From Dysidea avara (lineage: Eukaryota; Porifera; Demospongiae; Dictyoceratida; Dysideidae), in the NCBI RefSeq assembly GCF_963678975.1, contig NC_089280.1:20784368-20848367 (forward strand): a stretch of DNA of 64,000 nucleotides, given 5' to 3'. The position numbers and the translations under genes are program-made. The notes under the pieces are model-generated. The model had not been told where the DNA came from. It made no database searches and worked only from the letters and a program-made list of their open reading frames with translations. How positions within the stretch are numbered: position 1 is the first letter of the stretch; every line of letters starts with the position of its first letter. This document shows positions 20,611 to 33,296 of the stretch, one piece after another.

Positions 20611-23466
20611 CTACCTAATTGTTTCTACATAAACACTAGAAGTATTGTTAATAAGTTAACATAATTCCAATCCTTAGTTTACTCTCATGAATATGACTTG
20701 GTTGCTATTACAGAAACCTGGTTAACCAGCAATGTATTTAACAATGAAATTCTACCAAATCAATACATTATCTATCGCAATGATCGTAGGTCTAGAGGTG
20801 GAGGGGTCCTAATTGCTGTTCGAACTTATATCATCAGTAAACTCTTACCCTCCCCCACCAATCTTGAGATGTTGACTGTTGAACTAAAGCTACCCAAATG
20901 CCTAATCTTATGTGTGGTATATCTTCCTCCTGATTCAACATCATCTCAAATTCGATCCCTATCAGATCACATATCACAGTTCCAGCAGTCACACAGTGTT
21001 GTTCTTCTAGGTGATTTTAATCTACCACATATAAACTGGGAAACAATGTGTGGTAATTGTCGAGCCTCTGAAGACTTATGCGACATGACCTTTGAATTGA
21101 ATCTTGTCCAACTTATAACCTACCCAACACACATTCATGGCAACATACTTGACCTCATTCTTACCAATGACGAAGACCTCATCACAAATGTCTCAGTTAA
21201 TTCTCCAGAATGTTCTCAGATTTCATCTGACCATTTCCCAATTTCCTTCAGTATTAACCAAAACTGTCTACCACTTCACAATACTACTACATTACAAGCT
21301 TATGATTACTCAAAAGCTGACTTTACGAGTATGAATGACTTTATTTTAAATTCTAACATTGCTGACTGCTTAACCTGTGATGATGTTGAAAGCACTTGGT
21401 CTACCATCAAATCGGTCATCTCAGAAGCAATGTCCTTGTTTATACCCAAGTTTCAGTTGCGATCTAATCAGTATCCAAAGTGGTTTAGTCGTGATATAAG
21501 GCATCAGTTGAAGTGCCTTCACACTCTCAGAAGAACTCATAAACGTTCACCCACTCCCCATAATACTGCTAAACTTCGTCTAGCTGATGAACATTTTCAA
21601 CAAAGTGTAGCTTTGGCCAAATCTAACTGTGAGTCTTCCCTCATAAACAGTTATGCCGAATCCTCTAATCCTGCTATCTATCACTATATTAGAAGTTATA
21701 CTAAATCTGGCACAATACCACCTACTGTACATCTCGATGACACTACAGCTTCAAGTGATGCTTCCCGAGCTAGTCTGTTCAATCGATACTTCCACTCAGT
21801 CTTTACAGCTCCAACATCTTCTGAACAAACCATTCCATCACTCCATCCAGATCAAATAAATTCTCTAACATTCACTGAGGATGAAGTATACTATGTTCTG
21901 TGCCAACTTGACCCTAACAAAGCTACTGGTATCGACAAAATTAGTCCCAAGGTCCTCAAAAACTGTGCTTTCTCACTAACCCGTCCATTATGCCATCTTT
22001 TTAATCTCAGTCTGTCAACTGGGTCAATTCCTGAGGAGTGGAAGATTCATTTAATTGTACCTGTATACAAATCAGAAGATAGATCTTCAGTAAAGAACTA
22101 TCGTCCGATCTCCCTCCTCAGCAACACGTCTAAAGTCCTTGAAACTTTAGTTTATAACAACATAATCAACCACACACTCAGCCATATCACAAATTGTCAA
22201 TTTGGGTTCCTTCCTGGTAGATCAACTACCCAACAACTGTTGCTATACTTGAACAGCATTCATCAAGTCACCACTCAAGGCCATCAAATAGACTCTATTT
22301 ATTTGGATTTTCGCAAGGCCTTCGACAGTGTTCCACATATGAAACTGCTAAATAAATTGAAGTCTTGTGGAATCTCCGGTAATCTCCATAAGTGGTTCAG
22401 CAGTTATCTACATAATCGTCTACAATGTGTAAGAATCTGTAATTCCATTTCCAACTTACTTCCTGTCCTGTCTGGGGTGCCTCAAGGTAGCACCCTTGGC
22501 CCACTGCTCTTCCTGCTATACATCAATGACCTACCATCTGTCATAAAATTCTCAAGTATATTCCAGTTTGCTGATGATACCAAACTATCTAAAAGTATTG
22601 CTGTTTCTTCTGACCAACTGTGCTTACAAGAAGATCTCAACCATTTATTCACCTGGAGTGTTAACAATGATTTTAGATTCAGTGTACCCAAATGCATCCA
22701 CCTGAGTTTCAACAGTAAATTCACTACCACATATTCTATTGATGGCTGCCCACTCCCACAGCTTCTTTCTCATCGTGACTTAGGTTTGCAGCTTTCATCA
22801 GATATGTCCTGGTTCAAGCACTATCAAATCATAACTGCTAAAGCCTATAAATATTTAGGACTGCTGAGGCGTGTCTTCCATAGCTGCCATTCTATCAGAG
22901 CCAGAAAACTTCTTTATTTAACTCTAGTGAGATCTCAGTTAACTTATTGCTCACAATTGTGGAATCCTTATATGATCAAAGATACCACTATTCTTGAAAA
23001 AGTACAAAGACGAGCCACCAAGTTCATTCTAGCTGATTATGTCAGTGACTATAAAACACGCTTACTCCGGTTAGGTATCTTACCTCTAATGTATATGCTC
23101 GATCTCTATGATATTATGTTCCTTGTCAAAGCTTTACAACAGCCATCTTCTCAATTTAACATATACAACTACATATCATTTAGCTCTTCCAACACCAGGT
23201 CTTCGTCTACTAACAAACTAAATCATGTCCGCACTAATAGTAACTATGCCAGAAACTTTTACTTTAATAGAATTCCCAGGATATGGAACCAATTACCTTG
23301 CATTGACATCAACCAGTCCCTACCAGTCATCAAAGCTACTATTCAGAACTATTTATGGCAACATTTCACCACAAATTTCTCTCCTGACAATCCCTGCACC
23401 TATCATTACTGCTGTAGATGCAGCAAGTGCTATGATTCTGTACTGACAATTAACTTTACTACATAA
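20611..23466 (+). pseudogene. LINE ORF2, APE endonuclease and reverse transcriptase, one nonsense codon
   Basis: The frame continues directly from the ORF1b stop: the NTRSIVNKLT motif, then TAA at 20662-20664, then open to 23466. The endonuclease has AITETWL, RGGGVLIAV, LLGDFNLPHINW and SDHFPISF (catalytic E, GDFN and SDH). The RT has ATGIDKISPKVL, YRPISLLS, DFRKAFDSVPH, LSGVPQGSTLGPLLF and FADDTKL (catalytic DD about residue 624 counted from 20698). The C-terminal region ends HYCCRCSKCYD, a Cys cluster shared by its relatives here. There is no RNase H. From 20698 the open part is 922 codons, and that first codon is TTG, so no natural start is seen downstream of the stop. Confidence 0.85.
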
Positions 23467-23852
23467 GTTTAATTAACTCCCGGCTGCCAGCACAGGTTGC
23501 TGGCAGACCATCAATGCAACTTTTTCTTCATCTATACCCACCTACACATGTATAATTGTAATTGTATGTTGCATTGTAAAGCATTAATAATAATAATAAT
23601 AATAATAATGGCCGCAAATGAGTTGCTGTCTCATTGATACCATATCCTATTCTTGGATTTTGTTTTTACACTTTTATATGCCGACCTAGATTTGTTTCCT
23701 GTTAGTGCAGTGATGTACTATTATCATACTATAATAAATATTTGTGACAAAATCAGTCTTATATATACACAAGACTATCTTCATATGGACATCAATACAG
23801 CATTTTAAAAATGTGTATGCATCACTTCGTATACTTTACCTACACTGCTGTA

Positions 23853-24050
23853 CCATACGCAAGGAAATTTTGATGCAAGAAAAATTTGACGAATTCACAT
23901 TTCAGCAGATTTGATGAATAAAATGTTGACGAAAGAATTGTAGACAAAACCTGTACTTTTAAAGACATTTTACGAACTTAAGTTTGATGAATTTAATAGA
24001 TTCATCAATTTGGTTAAATTTTTCTATTGTCAAAATTTCCTTGCGTATGG
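23853..24050. mobile_element. Mariner-type MITE, TA target
   Basis: The 198-bp element begins CCATACGCAAGGAAATTTTGA and ends with its complement, flanked by TA on both sides. The interior repeats TTTGATGAAT-like words in both directions. No coding sequence. Confidence 0.75.
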
Positions 24051-24109
24051 TATGCAAGGTGACTAATGTACTGTGAATGCTAGCTAGCTATTGACCTTCT
24101 TATTCCAAA

Positions 24110-24450
24110 GATACCTATCTGTACGTGTCTTAATACGATACAACAGACAGTCATCTGCAAATTAGGTGACAAGTAGATTTAATACAGCTGGGAAAGTCAT
24201 ATATAAAAACAAGAACAGTAAGGGGCCCAATACAGAGCACTGAGGTACTCCACTGGTAACGTTGACAGCTTCTAAAATAGAACCATCACAAAAATTTACT
24301 ATTTACGGTTGGTTAAAAGACCAAATACAGTTAATTGTCTCTCTGGTAATTCCATAGTAGCTTAACTTTAACAGTAGGAGTTTATGGGAAACCTTGTCGA
24401 ATGCCTTGCTGAAATCCAGCAGTATGCAATCAGTTTGTGTTTTGTCATTT
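24110..24450 (-). pseudogene. LINE reverse-transcriptase relic
   Basis: The minus strand reads, with breaks, LLDFSKAFDKVSHKLLLLKL, YYGITRETI, then GVPQCSVLGPLLFLF and FADDCLLYRI: the classic RT block order of a LINE family different from the one at 19480. Stops (for example just before FADD) and the absence of everything else show a dead fragment. Confidence 0.75.
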
Positions 24451-24569
24451 AACTGGATGCTAAGTCATGGACAGTTAATAGTAGTTGAAGATCAGCAGAA
24501 GGTTTTTGGTGGAAGCCAAACTGATTGGTTGAGAGGATATTGTTACATTCTAAATGCCCCATCACCTAC

Positions 24570-26600
24570 AATTAAATAATGTGTTTGAGAGCTGACTGTT
24601 TTATTAGAATATATTTTGTGACTGCTCTATTAGAGTATATCAAATCAGCTAAAAACTGTAAAAATAAGAGTACTGTACATTTGATATCAAATGCAGCATT
24701 ATGCATAGTGTGTTCATGTTTTGCTGCATGTATTTCTTACATTCACATTGCTTTAAAATCTTGTATTATATGCTGGCATAATACTTGATGCTTTTGCTAG
24801 CCTGTTAATATACAATCATACCAACATAATTGGCACAAGCACATTAATTTTTTTTTTAAATATTAGCGTTTATAAAATACAAGTGCACCTGTAGCTTATA
24901 GCAGTACTTTCCTATTGTAGTTACTACACAGTAAAAAGAAAGTGTTCGAGCACCCCTACATCTATTCTTAGATGGCCTTTTGTAATAAAGCACATCTTAT
25001 CTGTGCTTGGCAGCTACTGAGTTACACATGTGTACATTTTGTACTGATATTAAACATTACCATGTTTAACCTTTTATTAATTAAAATAGTATGAAGTATG
25101 CAACCATTGAAATCACTACAGCAGATCTTTGGTGACAATCAATTTCACCATTACCAAAGTTTCTCAAGTAGTGGAACAAAGAATTAAGCATATTACTAAA
25201 TGGTGCAGTGTCAGTGTAAGATTCTACTCCACTGTATTTGCTTCGTATGTAGGCCTACCTAGTATGCAGTTGCTCATCAACTCGCTATGGATGATCCACA
25301 GTCAGAGCTCAGAAATGTACTGTTTTGGGTTTCTTTTGTGATTTGTCAGAATTCCCGCATCAAGTTTGTGAGTATATACCAGGAGACAACTAAAAAGGAA
25401 AGAAAACAAAAAACATAATGTAGTGAGGCTAGACTTTAGTGACATCACACAATGCACATGTGTGTTTTTCAGTTTGCTGTACAGATGTAAAAAAAATGCA
25501 CTATAGCTGTTTGAAATTATAGCTGTTGATTTACACACAATATGTCTCATGTTTGAAAATTGTTGACTCTCTTAAAACTGGGAAAAAACTGTGATGATTT
25601 ATTGCCATTGACTTTGAAAATTGTAGCAGCCTGCTGCTGAGTACTGACAGGGTAGCAAAAGGTAGAAGCAGTACTTTCCAAGTATTAATTAAAAATTCTC
25701 ATTCACTTTAAACTTTTCACACTGATACAGTAGATAGGCGTTCACTGACACAAACTGGAATCATTTTGCACTTTGTAATTCAACTGTACAGCCTCTGACT
25801 CGCACATTGCTCTACAGGACTAAGGGACCTGTGAAATAACTTTGAAATCTCCCTTATCTGGACCTCTTTTATCCAGGCCCAGACAGTCCAAATTAGTCAC
25901 ATGCATGTGGCCTGTAGTCTATTGACAATAAGATGTTTACGTGTTAGGTGGCTTGTTGATTCTAACTACCACTTGGTTGCTAGGTGATAAAAAAATTTAC
26001 AACCCAGGGGAGTGACCACGAATGCTCTGTAGTGACTTCCCCTTCTACCCACTAAAATGTATAGTAGCAATAGTAACATTGCAGAACAGTTAGCTTTACT
26101 ATATTAGCCAGTTACGGATATTTCTGAGTATACCAGACTACCTGGATAAGAGAGGTTCCACTGTATCTGCTATAAAATAAATTACATGGATGACTCTATA
26201 GCAAATAAATTTCTTCAATTATCCCTGTTGCCTCTCTATAATGTTGATGATTCTATCAGAGTAATTTAATATTGACTGCTCTACTAGGGTATATTGATCA
26301 AAGTTACCAATATTAAAATTCCTTGAGGGTGAATTAAAAGCATGCAACCAATAATGCAAAACTGACAATCAAGCTTAACAAGTTGCTCTACCTTTGAGTT
26401 GGGAGACCAGGCAGCAAATTTCTAGTGTGTAGCTAGTTGACAAGTTGAAATGATCTCAGAATTTCATCTTTGCAGGCAAGTCCATATTATATTGTTTGGT
26501 CGGGAAATTTGACTAAATAAAAAGTACTGGTCTGGCAAGAGCACTCAAATTGCGGCCTCCTGAGATTCATATGAATATTACAACAAGCTATTTTATTAGT
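24570..26600. other. No gene seen
   Basis: AT-rich, no supportable frame. It holds the dispersed word TGACTGCTCTATTAGAGTA near 24627 and a variant near 26272. A fragment at 26130-26163 reads as the complement of CAGTGGAACCTCTCTTATCC, a typical pogo/Tigger-like terminal repeat, with a decayed partner near 25850. Confidence 0.4.
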
Positions 26601-26624
26601 TTAATTTTGTGTATTGATCTGTTA

Positions 26625-27043
26625 TGCACCTATCAATGTAATCCCCGACTACCACTAATACGGGCTGAGGTGGGGGAAGGTGGGGATTTGCATCACTGAA
26701 AATTACAATTCCCCACCTACTGGGGATGTACTGGCAATGCAAACCACGACCAAGTCTCGACTTGTACCCCCGGGAATACTGGGGCTAGGAGGGGATTTGT
26801 ACGGTTGTGTGGCGTTGGTCTAGTGATGAGTTAGTTCGAGTGGATTCTAGTACGAACGTAGTAGCTAGTACCCGAGACACTCCTTCCTAATTTACCTGAA
26901 AGCACACACCTTTGCTGTCTGAGTGAATTTCTTTAGTGAAGATAGATCCCCACTATGTGGGAGAAATTTAGCGATCAATTCCCCCACCATCCCCTACCCT
27001 CAGCCCGTATCAGTGGTAGTCGGGAATTACATTGATAGGTGCA
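26625..27043. mobile_element. Harbinger-like MITE, TTA target
   Basis: 419-bp element with ~46-bp terminal inverted repeats starting TGCACCTATCAATGTAAT, flanked by TTA (26622-26624 and 27044-27046). A three-base TTA duplication fits PIF/Harbinger elements. An isolated terminal repeat followed by TTA is found at about 27797-27813. Non-coding. Confidence 0.75.
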
Positions 27044-27279
27044 TTACAGTCCTGTAAAGTATTAATAAACAACTAAATAAAACACTACTTGATTCATACA
27101 ACTAAATAATTATACTCAGCCGCTCCCAGTGACAGCGGACAGCATTATATTCAATAATGCTATCACTGAGAGTATTGGCACCCAGGGATGAAAAGTGAAA
27201 CATGTGCAGTCTACAAATTGTCACATTTACAACTGAAAAGGTAACTCCATACCTCACATCCTTAGTTACAGATGAGATT

Positions 27280-27770
27280 AGTTCCTCTCGTCGCCAATGA
27301 CAGCAACATTGATTTTAATAAATGCGCAGCAATTATTTCCATTAACTGAGGGTCATGGACTCATCCGAATGAAAACAAGCCTAATGAGTCACGCATAGCA
27401 CCATAGATGGTTCATCTACAGTCACAAGCAGCTAATCAGCAATTAGTATTTACAAGCATAAGCGCCTATAATATTATTATACTGAAGGATTCGCAGAAAA
27501 TTAAAACGCAAAAGCAAGTGAATTGTTACCTGGCGTCGATGTTTAGCAAATGTCATCAATGTTTAGTAAATGTCGTCGATGTTTAGTAAATATCGTCGAT
27601 GTTTAGTAAATGTCATCGATGTTTAGTAAATATCATCGATGTTTAGCAAAAGTCGTCAATATTTAGCAAATGTTGTCGATGTTTAGCTAAATGTCGTCAA
27701 TGTTTAGTAAATATCAACGATATTTAGTTTAGATCTCAATTTTTGGGGTTTTGAGACAAATGGCACCCCA
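27280..27770. mobile_element. Element with CG-rich minisatellite, copy 2 (inverted)
   Basis: Inverse of 17893-18296: CTCGTCGCCAATG start, CAGCTAATCAGCAATTAGTA, AAAATTAAAACGC, the 20-bp array at 27530-27725, and GTTTTGAGACAAATGGC at the end. The array is longer than in copy 1. Confidence 0.65.
27530..27725. repeat. ~20-bp minisatellite, inverted copy
   Basis: About ten units of GTCGATGTTTAGTAAATGTC type, the complement of the 17935-18085 unit. Confidence 0.85.
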
Positions 27771-27990
27771 TACGGGAGGGGGGTAGTGGGGCTTAATATT
27801 GATAGGTGCATTAATCAATCACGATCTGTTCTTCAGCTGTAGCTCTCGTTTCTTTCTGTTGTAGACATAGCAGCACGTCTGTTTCTATCGCGTTCTCTGC
27901 GTCTAGCTAATCTGTAGTCGTGAAGTGACAGCTAGCTAGCTACATGATTAGTTCGAGGATTAGTTTACGTGCCAAAAACAAACCTTGTAT

Positions 27991-29773
27991 TAGGCATTCC
28001 AGTATCCGAGATTTTTAAATTAAAAAATTCTCCGTATATTCCCCAATAGAATCCTGGCACAAAATGACAACTTGTGTTTAACTTGGGATTGCTCCGTCGT
28101 CCGAGCTCCAATGAGGATGAAAATCACTGTGGGGTTTGTCCACACGCTGATCATCATGAAAATCTTAGTTTTATTGTGCACGTTACATATAAGTAAGTTT
28201 TGTGTTGTTTTGTAATCTTTTCAAGCCTCGTAATGTATTCTATGTAGAATACTTTTAAAACGTACTGTCGGGTGAAAGGTAATCACTGGTGGTTATTTTA
28301 CAGTGCATAGTTACTTCATTTGGGTTAGCGATTTTTCATCTCTAGAGCAATTTTCTGATGGCTGTGTCATCAGCTCAAAAGTGTACAGAGCTCTCAACTG
28401 GTGGAAATCACTTTGAGTGAGAACATACGTGAAAATGAGTGAGACTGGTATGAAAATGAGTGAGACTGGTATGAAAATGAGTGAGACTGGTATGAAAATG
28501 AGTGAGATTATGTAGAGGAGACTCACCTGCAGTATGTTAATCACACTCCTAAATGCAAAGAATTTCACTTCTAGGTGGTCTGGGGTATGAGAAAAGTTTG
28601 CAATTCAAGACATTCTCAGATGCAATTTTGATCGAAAGTTTTTTTTGGACAAAAATCATACAGATTTTAATCACATACATAAAGGGATTATATTATTGCA
28701 TATAATGTATACATAGTTATTATATAATTCATTGTTTGCTGCTGTGTGTCCTGTTATATTCTAATGCTGCTTTCTTCACAGATTTGAGTACCGCTTCTGC
28801 AGGACTGCATTTATGACAAGGCTCTGTTTTGATTATAACAGATAATGACCTAAATACATAGAATAACTTTACAGCATGGAAATGACTTAGTAGCTATATA
28901 ATAATTGCATGTTAAAGAAATAATGTGAAGTCAGTTAATTAGCTAGCTATAAGGTGTGTGCATGCAGTGAGTTCAATGATGGCAATGGGAGACTTTTTGT
29001 TTACATGCATGGCTTCTGCTGATGGTTGGTGGCTGAACAACCCTAACATATGTAAATATAATTACACTCATGAATACAAGCTGCAATATAATCAGATACT
29101 ACAATATAATTAAGTGCACCCTTACGAGTGATCACATGATGCTAAGAAACGGGCTGCTTTGGTTCAAGATTCATGCTGTGAGTCAGAGAGATTAATGCGT
29201 GCGTTTAGAGGTGTTGTGAGTGAGAGAGTGAGATTTTGCTCCAATGCGTGATACTCCCGCAGAATGAGTGAGAGTTGAGAGCTCTGAGTGTAGCCACTTC
29301 AAAGTCAGCATAACAATGACATAATTGAAACCACAACTCCACCTTAGGTATTGTTGCATCATTGTGGCACCTCCACTTTAGTTGTTTACCTTTATAAGTT
29401 GTTAACTTGATGTTTTTACCAACTTGAGATAGTCACTTGCCTATGGATATACACCATTGAGAAGTGTGCAGTAGGTGAAGCATATCTTGCTCACCACAAA
29501 GCATACAAAGATCGCTGAGATCCAATAAGACCTGAAGTTACTCTCATTACATGTACAAACTTACAGCTAGAGGCAACTGCAGTTTCAAGATAGTCCATAT
29601 TGCTAGATGGCTTCCTGATTCAATTGTGCCATTTTTCCCTTTAAAATGTCCAAAGTAGCTAATTCCAACCCAACAAACTATATATTTCTGAGATTGGCAA
29701 TTAACACTCTTTATCTATTGAGCATATAAAAAGCCCGTTTTTCCAAAATTTAAAAGTCGGGCTGGAATGCCTA
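27991..29773. mobile_element. TIR element, TAGGCATTCCAG family, copy 2
   Basis: Ends TAGGCATTCCAG...CTGGAATGCCTA with a 7-bp duplication CTTGTAT (27984-27990 and 29774-29780). It is a close relative of 5549-6488 in the opposite orientation, enlarged by the 28386-29286 insertion. Non-autonomous. A 7-bp duplication does not settle the superfamily. Confidence 0.8.
28386..29286. mobile_element. TIR element nested in copy 2
   Basis: 901 bp starting CAGAGCTCTCAACT and ending with its complement, flanked by AGTGTA (28380-28385 and 29287-29292). Comparison with 5549-6488 shows the uninterrupted target. It includes a short ~21-bp tandem repeat (ATGAAAATGAGTGAGACTGGT-like, about four units, 28433-28507), which explains the repetitive open frame there. 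Confidence 0.75.
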
Positions 29774-29916
29774 CTTGTATTCCTTTCTTCAGAAGTTTCT
29801 CTTTGTCTTCTGCCTCTATCATTGTCTCTTCTTCTGAACGTTTCTTGTCTAAGCTCTTCAATCTACACATTGCTTGCCATACAGAGGAGAGGGTATGGTC
29901 ATACATACAGTTGAGC

Positions 29917-30165
29917 ACTACCAGTGTGGGGCTGTCCGTGTTCTTACGTAATCTCTTGGGAATGGTCAGACGTACGAGACTATTACCAGTTTTTGATTAA
30001 ATTGTTAAACAGTTTATTTGTATGTTCTAATTTATATCTTCAAAAAATATATATATATTAAAAAAAAAACTACCAGTGTGGGGCTGTCCGTGTTCGTTAC
30101 ATAAACTTTCGGGAATGGTCAGACTTCCGGTCGGACGTATGAGACTACTGCCGATTTGTGGGGCT
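29917..30165. repeat. Direct duplication of an ~80-bp segment
   Basis: CTACCAGTGTGGGGCTGTCC...GGGAATGGTCAGAC occurs at about 29917-29978 and again at about 30070-30131, separated by AT-rich sequence. The second copy continues into GC-richer DNA (to about 30235). The 71-aa minus frame at 30218-30433, continuing past the stop of the RT element, shows no known domain. Confidence 0.55.
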
Positions 30166-32084
30166 CACTCAGGCTCGCCCCAATGAGACGGACATATTTC
30201 TATACACGCGCCCCGATTCACGTGGGTGCCGGTAAGTTTATGGTCCCACCCTCATATTTCAGCATGACCTGTTTTGCCTCTTTCCCATAAATGTGTCGTA
30301 CTTGCCGTCGTATGGAGTTTTTTTTTAACCCAGGCTTGATGGACTGCCCTTGCTTACCACCCCCAGCACAAAGAAAGGCACATGCTGGACAACTGTAAAA
30401 GACAATAGAAAAACAGAGTAATGCAGCCAGCATGTTACTCTGACAAGCAGGACTCCACTTGCACTAAATCCATTGGTGGTGGAACCCTAGTGTAAGCACC
30501 AATGGATGAACACGTACCTTGAATGCACTGAATAGCCGAACGGAGCAGAGAAAAACCAAGACAACACCGAAGCCAACCCTGAGTATTCATCACCCTACTT
30601 AGCTGATAGGAGGGAAGCCAGACGCTTGTAGAAAACTGTGGCTTCGTGAGCCAACCCCCCTGTTGCCGACATGACGATAGGTGTAAAGGAAGCATGCTCA
30701 ACCTCACGAATTCTGACCATAAGCTCGACGCTTGATATTCTCATGCTTCTTAAAGGTAGAAGAAAGCAATGAAGAACTGTTAGATGGGGCAAGCGGATTA
30801 AAAACACGAACATCAGTAAAACATCTCTCAGAACGACTACCCCAAAAACCATTCATGGCAATGTCCAAGCGAGCCCCTTCTTGAGTATTTGAGGTGGAAA
30901 AATGGAACTCATCAGGATTGTGGATGGGCTGCAGTTCTGGTTCAGTACACACCTGGGAGCACACCTCTGTCAAAAGGGTAGCAGTGAGGTCCCTTATCTC
31001 ATTGTGGCGAAGGGAAGGTAGTCCCCCTTCGGACAAGAGAGCACATGATCCACAGAGAATGAGCCCCACAAGCACAAAGAGTTGGAGTATGGAGGGGAGG
31101 CCAACTGTAACGCAAAGCCAGGGCATCCTGAAAGGCGGACTTACGTGGAGCAAAACCATGCTCATTCAAGGGGAGAGTTATAAGCCAATTTAAAGCCCCC
31201 TTCACAGATGCTAGCTCTACTGCACGCTGCAGTGTGGGTTCCAACTGCTGATGCAATTCAGAAGAAGTCTTAGAGTAAGTGTCTAACTTTGCTTTGCACA
31301 CAGAAGATTTTCTAGACTGTTGGAAAGAAATAGCCTCAATAAAGCTCTTAGAACGGCCATGAATGCACAAACAAAGAGGCTCAGCAATATGATGGGAAGC
31401 AGCCAACTCATTGTTACTTGTGATAGTTGGAATAAAAATACCCAGGCCTCCCCGACGAGCAGGAAGAGCAAACAATTGTCGCAAATTATCACAAGGCGGT
31501 GGACAGCCTGATGAGGTAGGAATAAACAGTTGACGAATCACATCCTCAAGAGGTTGAAAGATCACACTGTCAAAGGGGACAGTCAGAGAAACAAACATCC
31601 AATGGATCGACAAACCATGTGTAAAAGCACAGTGAGCAGCATGGGACTGACTCTCCGCAAATCTAGCCAAAACAGCAATCTCTTCAGACCAGCCCTTGAT
31701 CTTGTCAGCAACAAAGGATTGTATGTAACTCTCTGAACCTATGGCAGCCCCTAAATAAGGACGGCCATTACTGGTAACTCTGATACCAGACCCACTGAAG
31801 GAAGAAATAGAGTCTTGAAACAAATGATCCTTCGTAACCAGCCAAGTCTTGGCCACATTGACAAAGTACCCAAAAGAAGGGCCTAACTCACAAAGGCACC
31901 ATTCACACAAAGCACCTAGTTTCCCACAAGCACAAGCATCATCAGCATACCAAATTTGTTCGACTCCTGATGGTAGTTGCTGCATCAATGGAATGGTTGC
32001 CAAGGCATACAAAGACATATCTAAGGGGTCACCCTGTGTAGTACCTTCTTCAGACATTAAAACCTCTCCAGAGATGAATAAACA

Positions 32085-32971
32085 GGGAAGGTATAAAAGC
32101 CGTAACGGAACCGGAACGGAATGGAACCGGAACGGAACGCTACCCCCTCCTTTAATTATTTTTTATTGTCATAATTACATTTTGTGTTCATTTTCTACAT
32201 GTAGCTACATGATTTCACCTCAGCTGAATCCTATAGCCCTATCGTCGACTTCTACACCAACTGCATCAGCGATAATTTATCATCTCCAAATAGTGCACTG
32301 CTAATAGCACGTGACCGTAGCACGTTCTGCCCTGCTCAGTTGCATTTTGGTGACGACGGATAGACAACAGCGATGATAGACTTTGACGTACTTAAGTGAA
32401 GATACAAACTTAAAGCAACAAAATCTACTGAATAGCTACAACTTAAGTGGAGATTGTAGAAGTAGCCGACAGCCTCGTGCTAGCGAACCCGAGTTCAGTA
32501 CTGTACCTCCAATGTTGTTAATTGTATGAATCACACACTTGTATGCAGTGCTGTGCAGTTTATCTAATTTAATCTAGCTTGAACAGTGCAATAGCTAAGT
32601 ACAATGATATCGATCTCGAGTCTCGTACATTATAGCTATGAAATGATATCGTATTGCTACCGCCATAGACTAGCCATATTAAAGGTACGTATGGTATAAT
32701 TATGTTGTCTATGGCCACAATCGGGAAAAGGAGGATACGATGAATCATCATACTCGTCGATAAGGTAGCTGTCATCACTATTAATTTTGGAGATGATAAA
32801 TTATCGCTGATGCAGTTGGTGTAGAAGTCAACGATAGGATTCAGCTGAGGTGAAATCATGTAGCTATATGTAGAAAATGAACACAAAATGTAATTATGAC
32901 AATAAAAAATAATTAAAGGAGAGGGTGCGTTCCGTTCCGGTTCCATTCCGTTCCGGCTTTTATACCTTCCC
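32085..32971. mobile_element. Mutator-like foldback MITE inside the RT element
   Basis: 887 bp with ~190-bp inverted arms starting GGGAAGGTATAAAAGCCG and containing repeated GGAACCGGAACGGAA words. GAATAAACA is duplicated at 32076-32084 and 32972-32980 (9 bp). It interrupts the reverse transcriptase between the DASNAFNSLN and SEEGTTQGDPL blocks. The middle has no recognisable protein. Confidence 0.85.
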
Positions 32972-33270
32972 GAATAAACAAGCAGGGGATCGATATATAT
33001 ATATATATATTGATTAAAATTGTTGCAAAAAGGGGACAAATCTGTCTCACATTGTGCAAGGCTACTACTCTATTCAGGGAATTAAAGGCATTACTTGCAT
33101 CAACCATCAGGATGGCATCACAGTCCTCACAAACAAATAACTCACGCACAGAATGGATAGCAGCCTCCACACAGGCTATTTGTCCAGCACAAAGTTGTAA
33201 AGGCCCCGCAGCCATCATAATATCTTCTCTAATGATAGAAAAACTGCCTTGGCCACCAGACACCTCACTA

Positions 33271-33296
33271 CCTCACACACACACACACACACACAC
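33271..33296. repeat. (CA)n microsatellite
   Basis: About thirteen CA units inside the dead RT element; they add to its frame disruption. Confidence 0.85.

Larger units (their letters stand above)
19480..23612 (+). mobile_element. Nearly full-length CR1/L2-like LINE
   Basis: Three consecutive ORFs (PHD finger, RRM-like, endonuclease-RT), a 3' UTR with hairpin CTGCCAGCA...TGCTGGCAG at 23484-23506, and a GTAAAGCATTAATAATAATAA tail. Truncated relatives lie at 5534-13918 and 18298-19018. One in-frame stop breaks the start of ORF2, so this copy is probably inactive, but it is close to an intact template. Confidence 0.85.

Noticed and set aside
26130-26163. pogo/Tigger-like element
   Set aside because: Only one convincing terminal repeat is seen; the partner near 25850 is too diverged to set boundaries, so it is mentioned but not called.
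28311-28568. Minus-strand open frame with repeated IFIPVSL words, looking like a membrane protein
   Set aside because: It is the translation of a ~21-bp tandem repeat inside a TIR element and has no support as a gene.
30218-30433. 71-aa minus-strand frame beyond the RT element stop
   Set aside because: It reads through the element's 3' UTR; no domain and no start context, so it is only mentioned.
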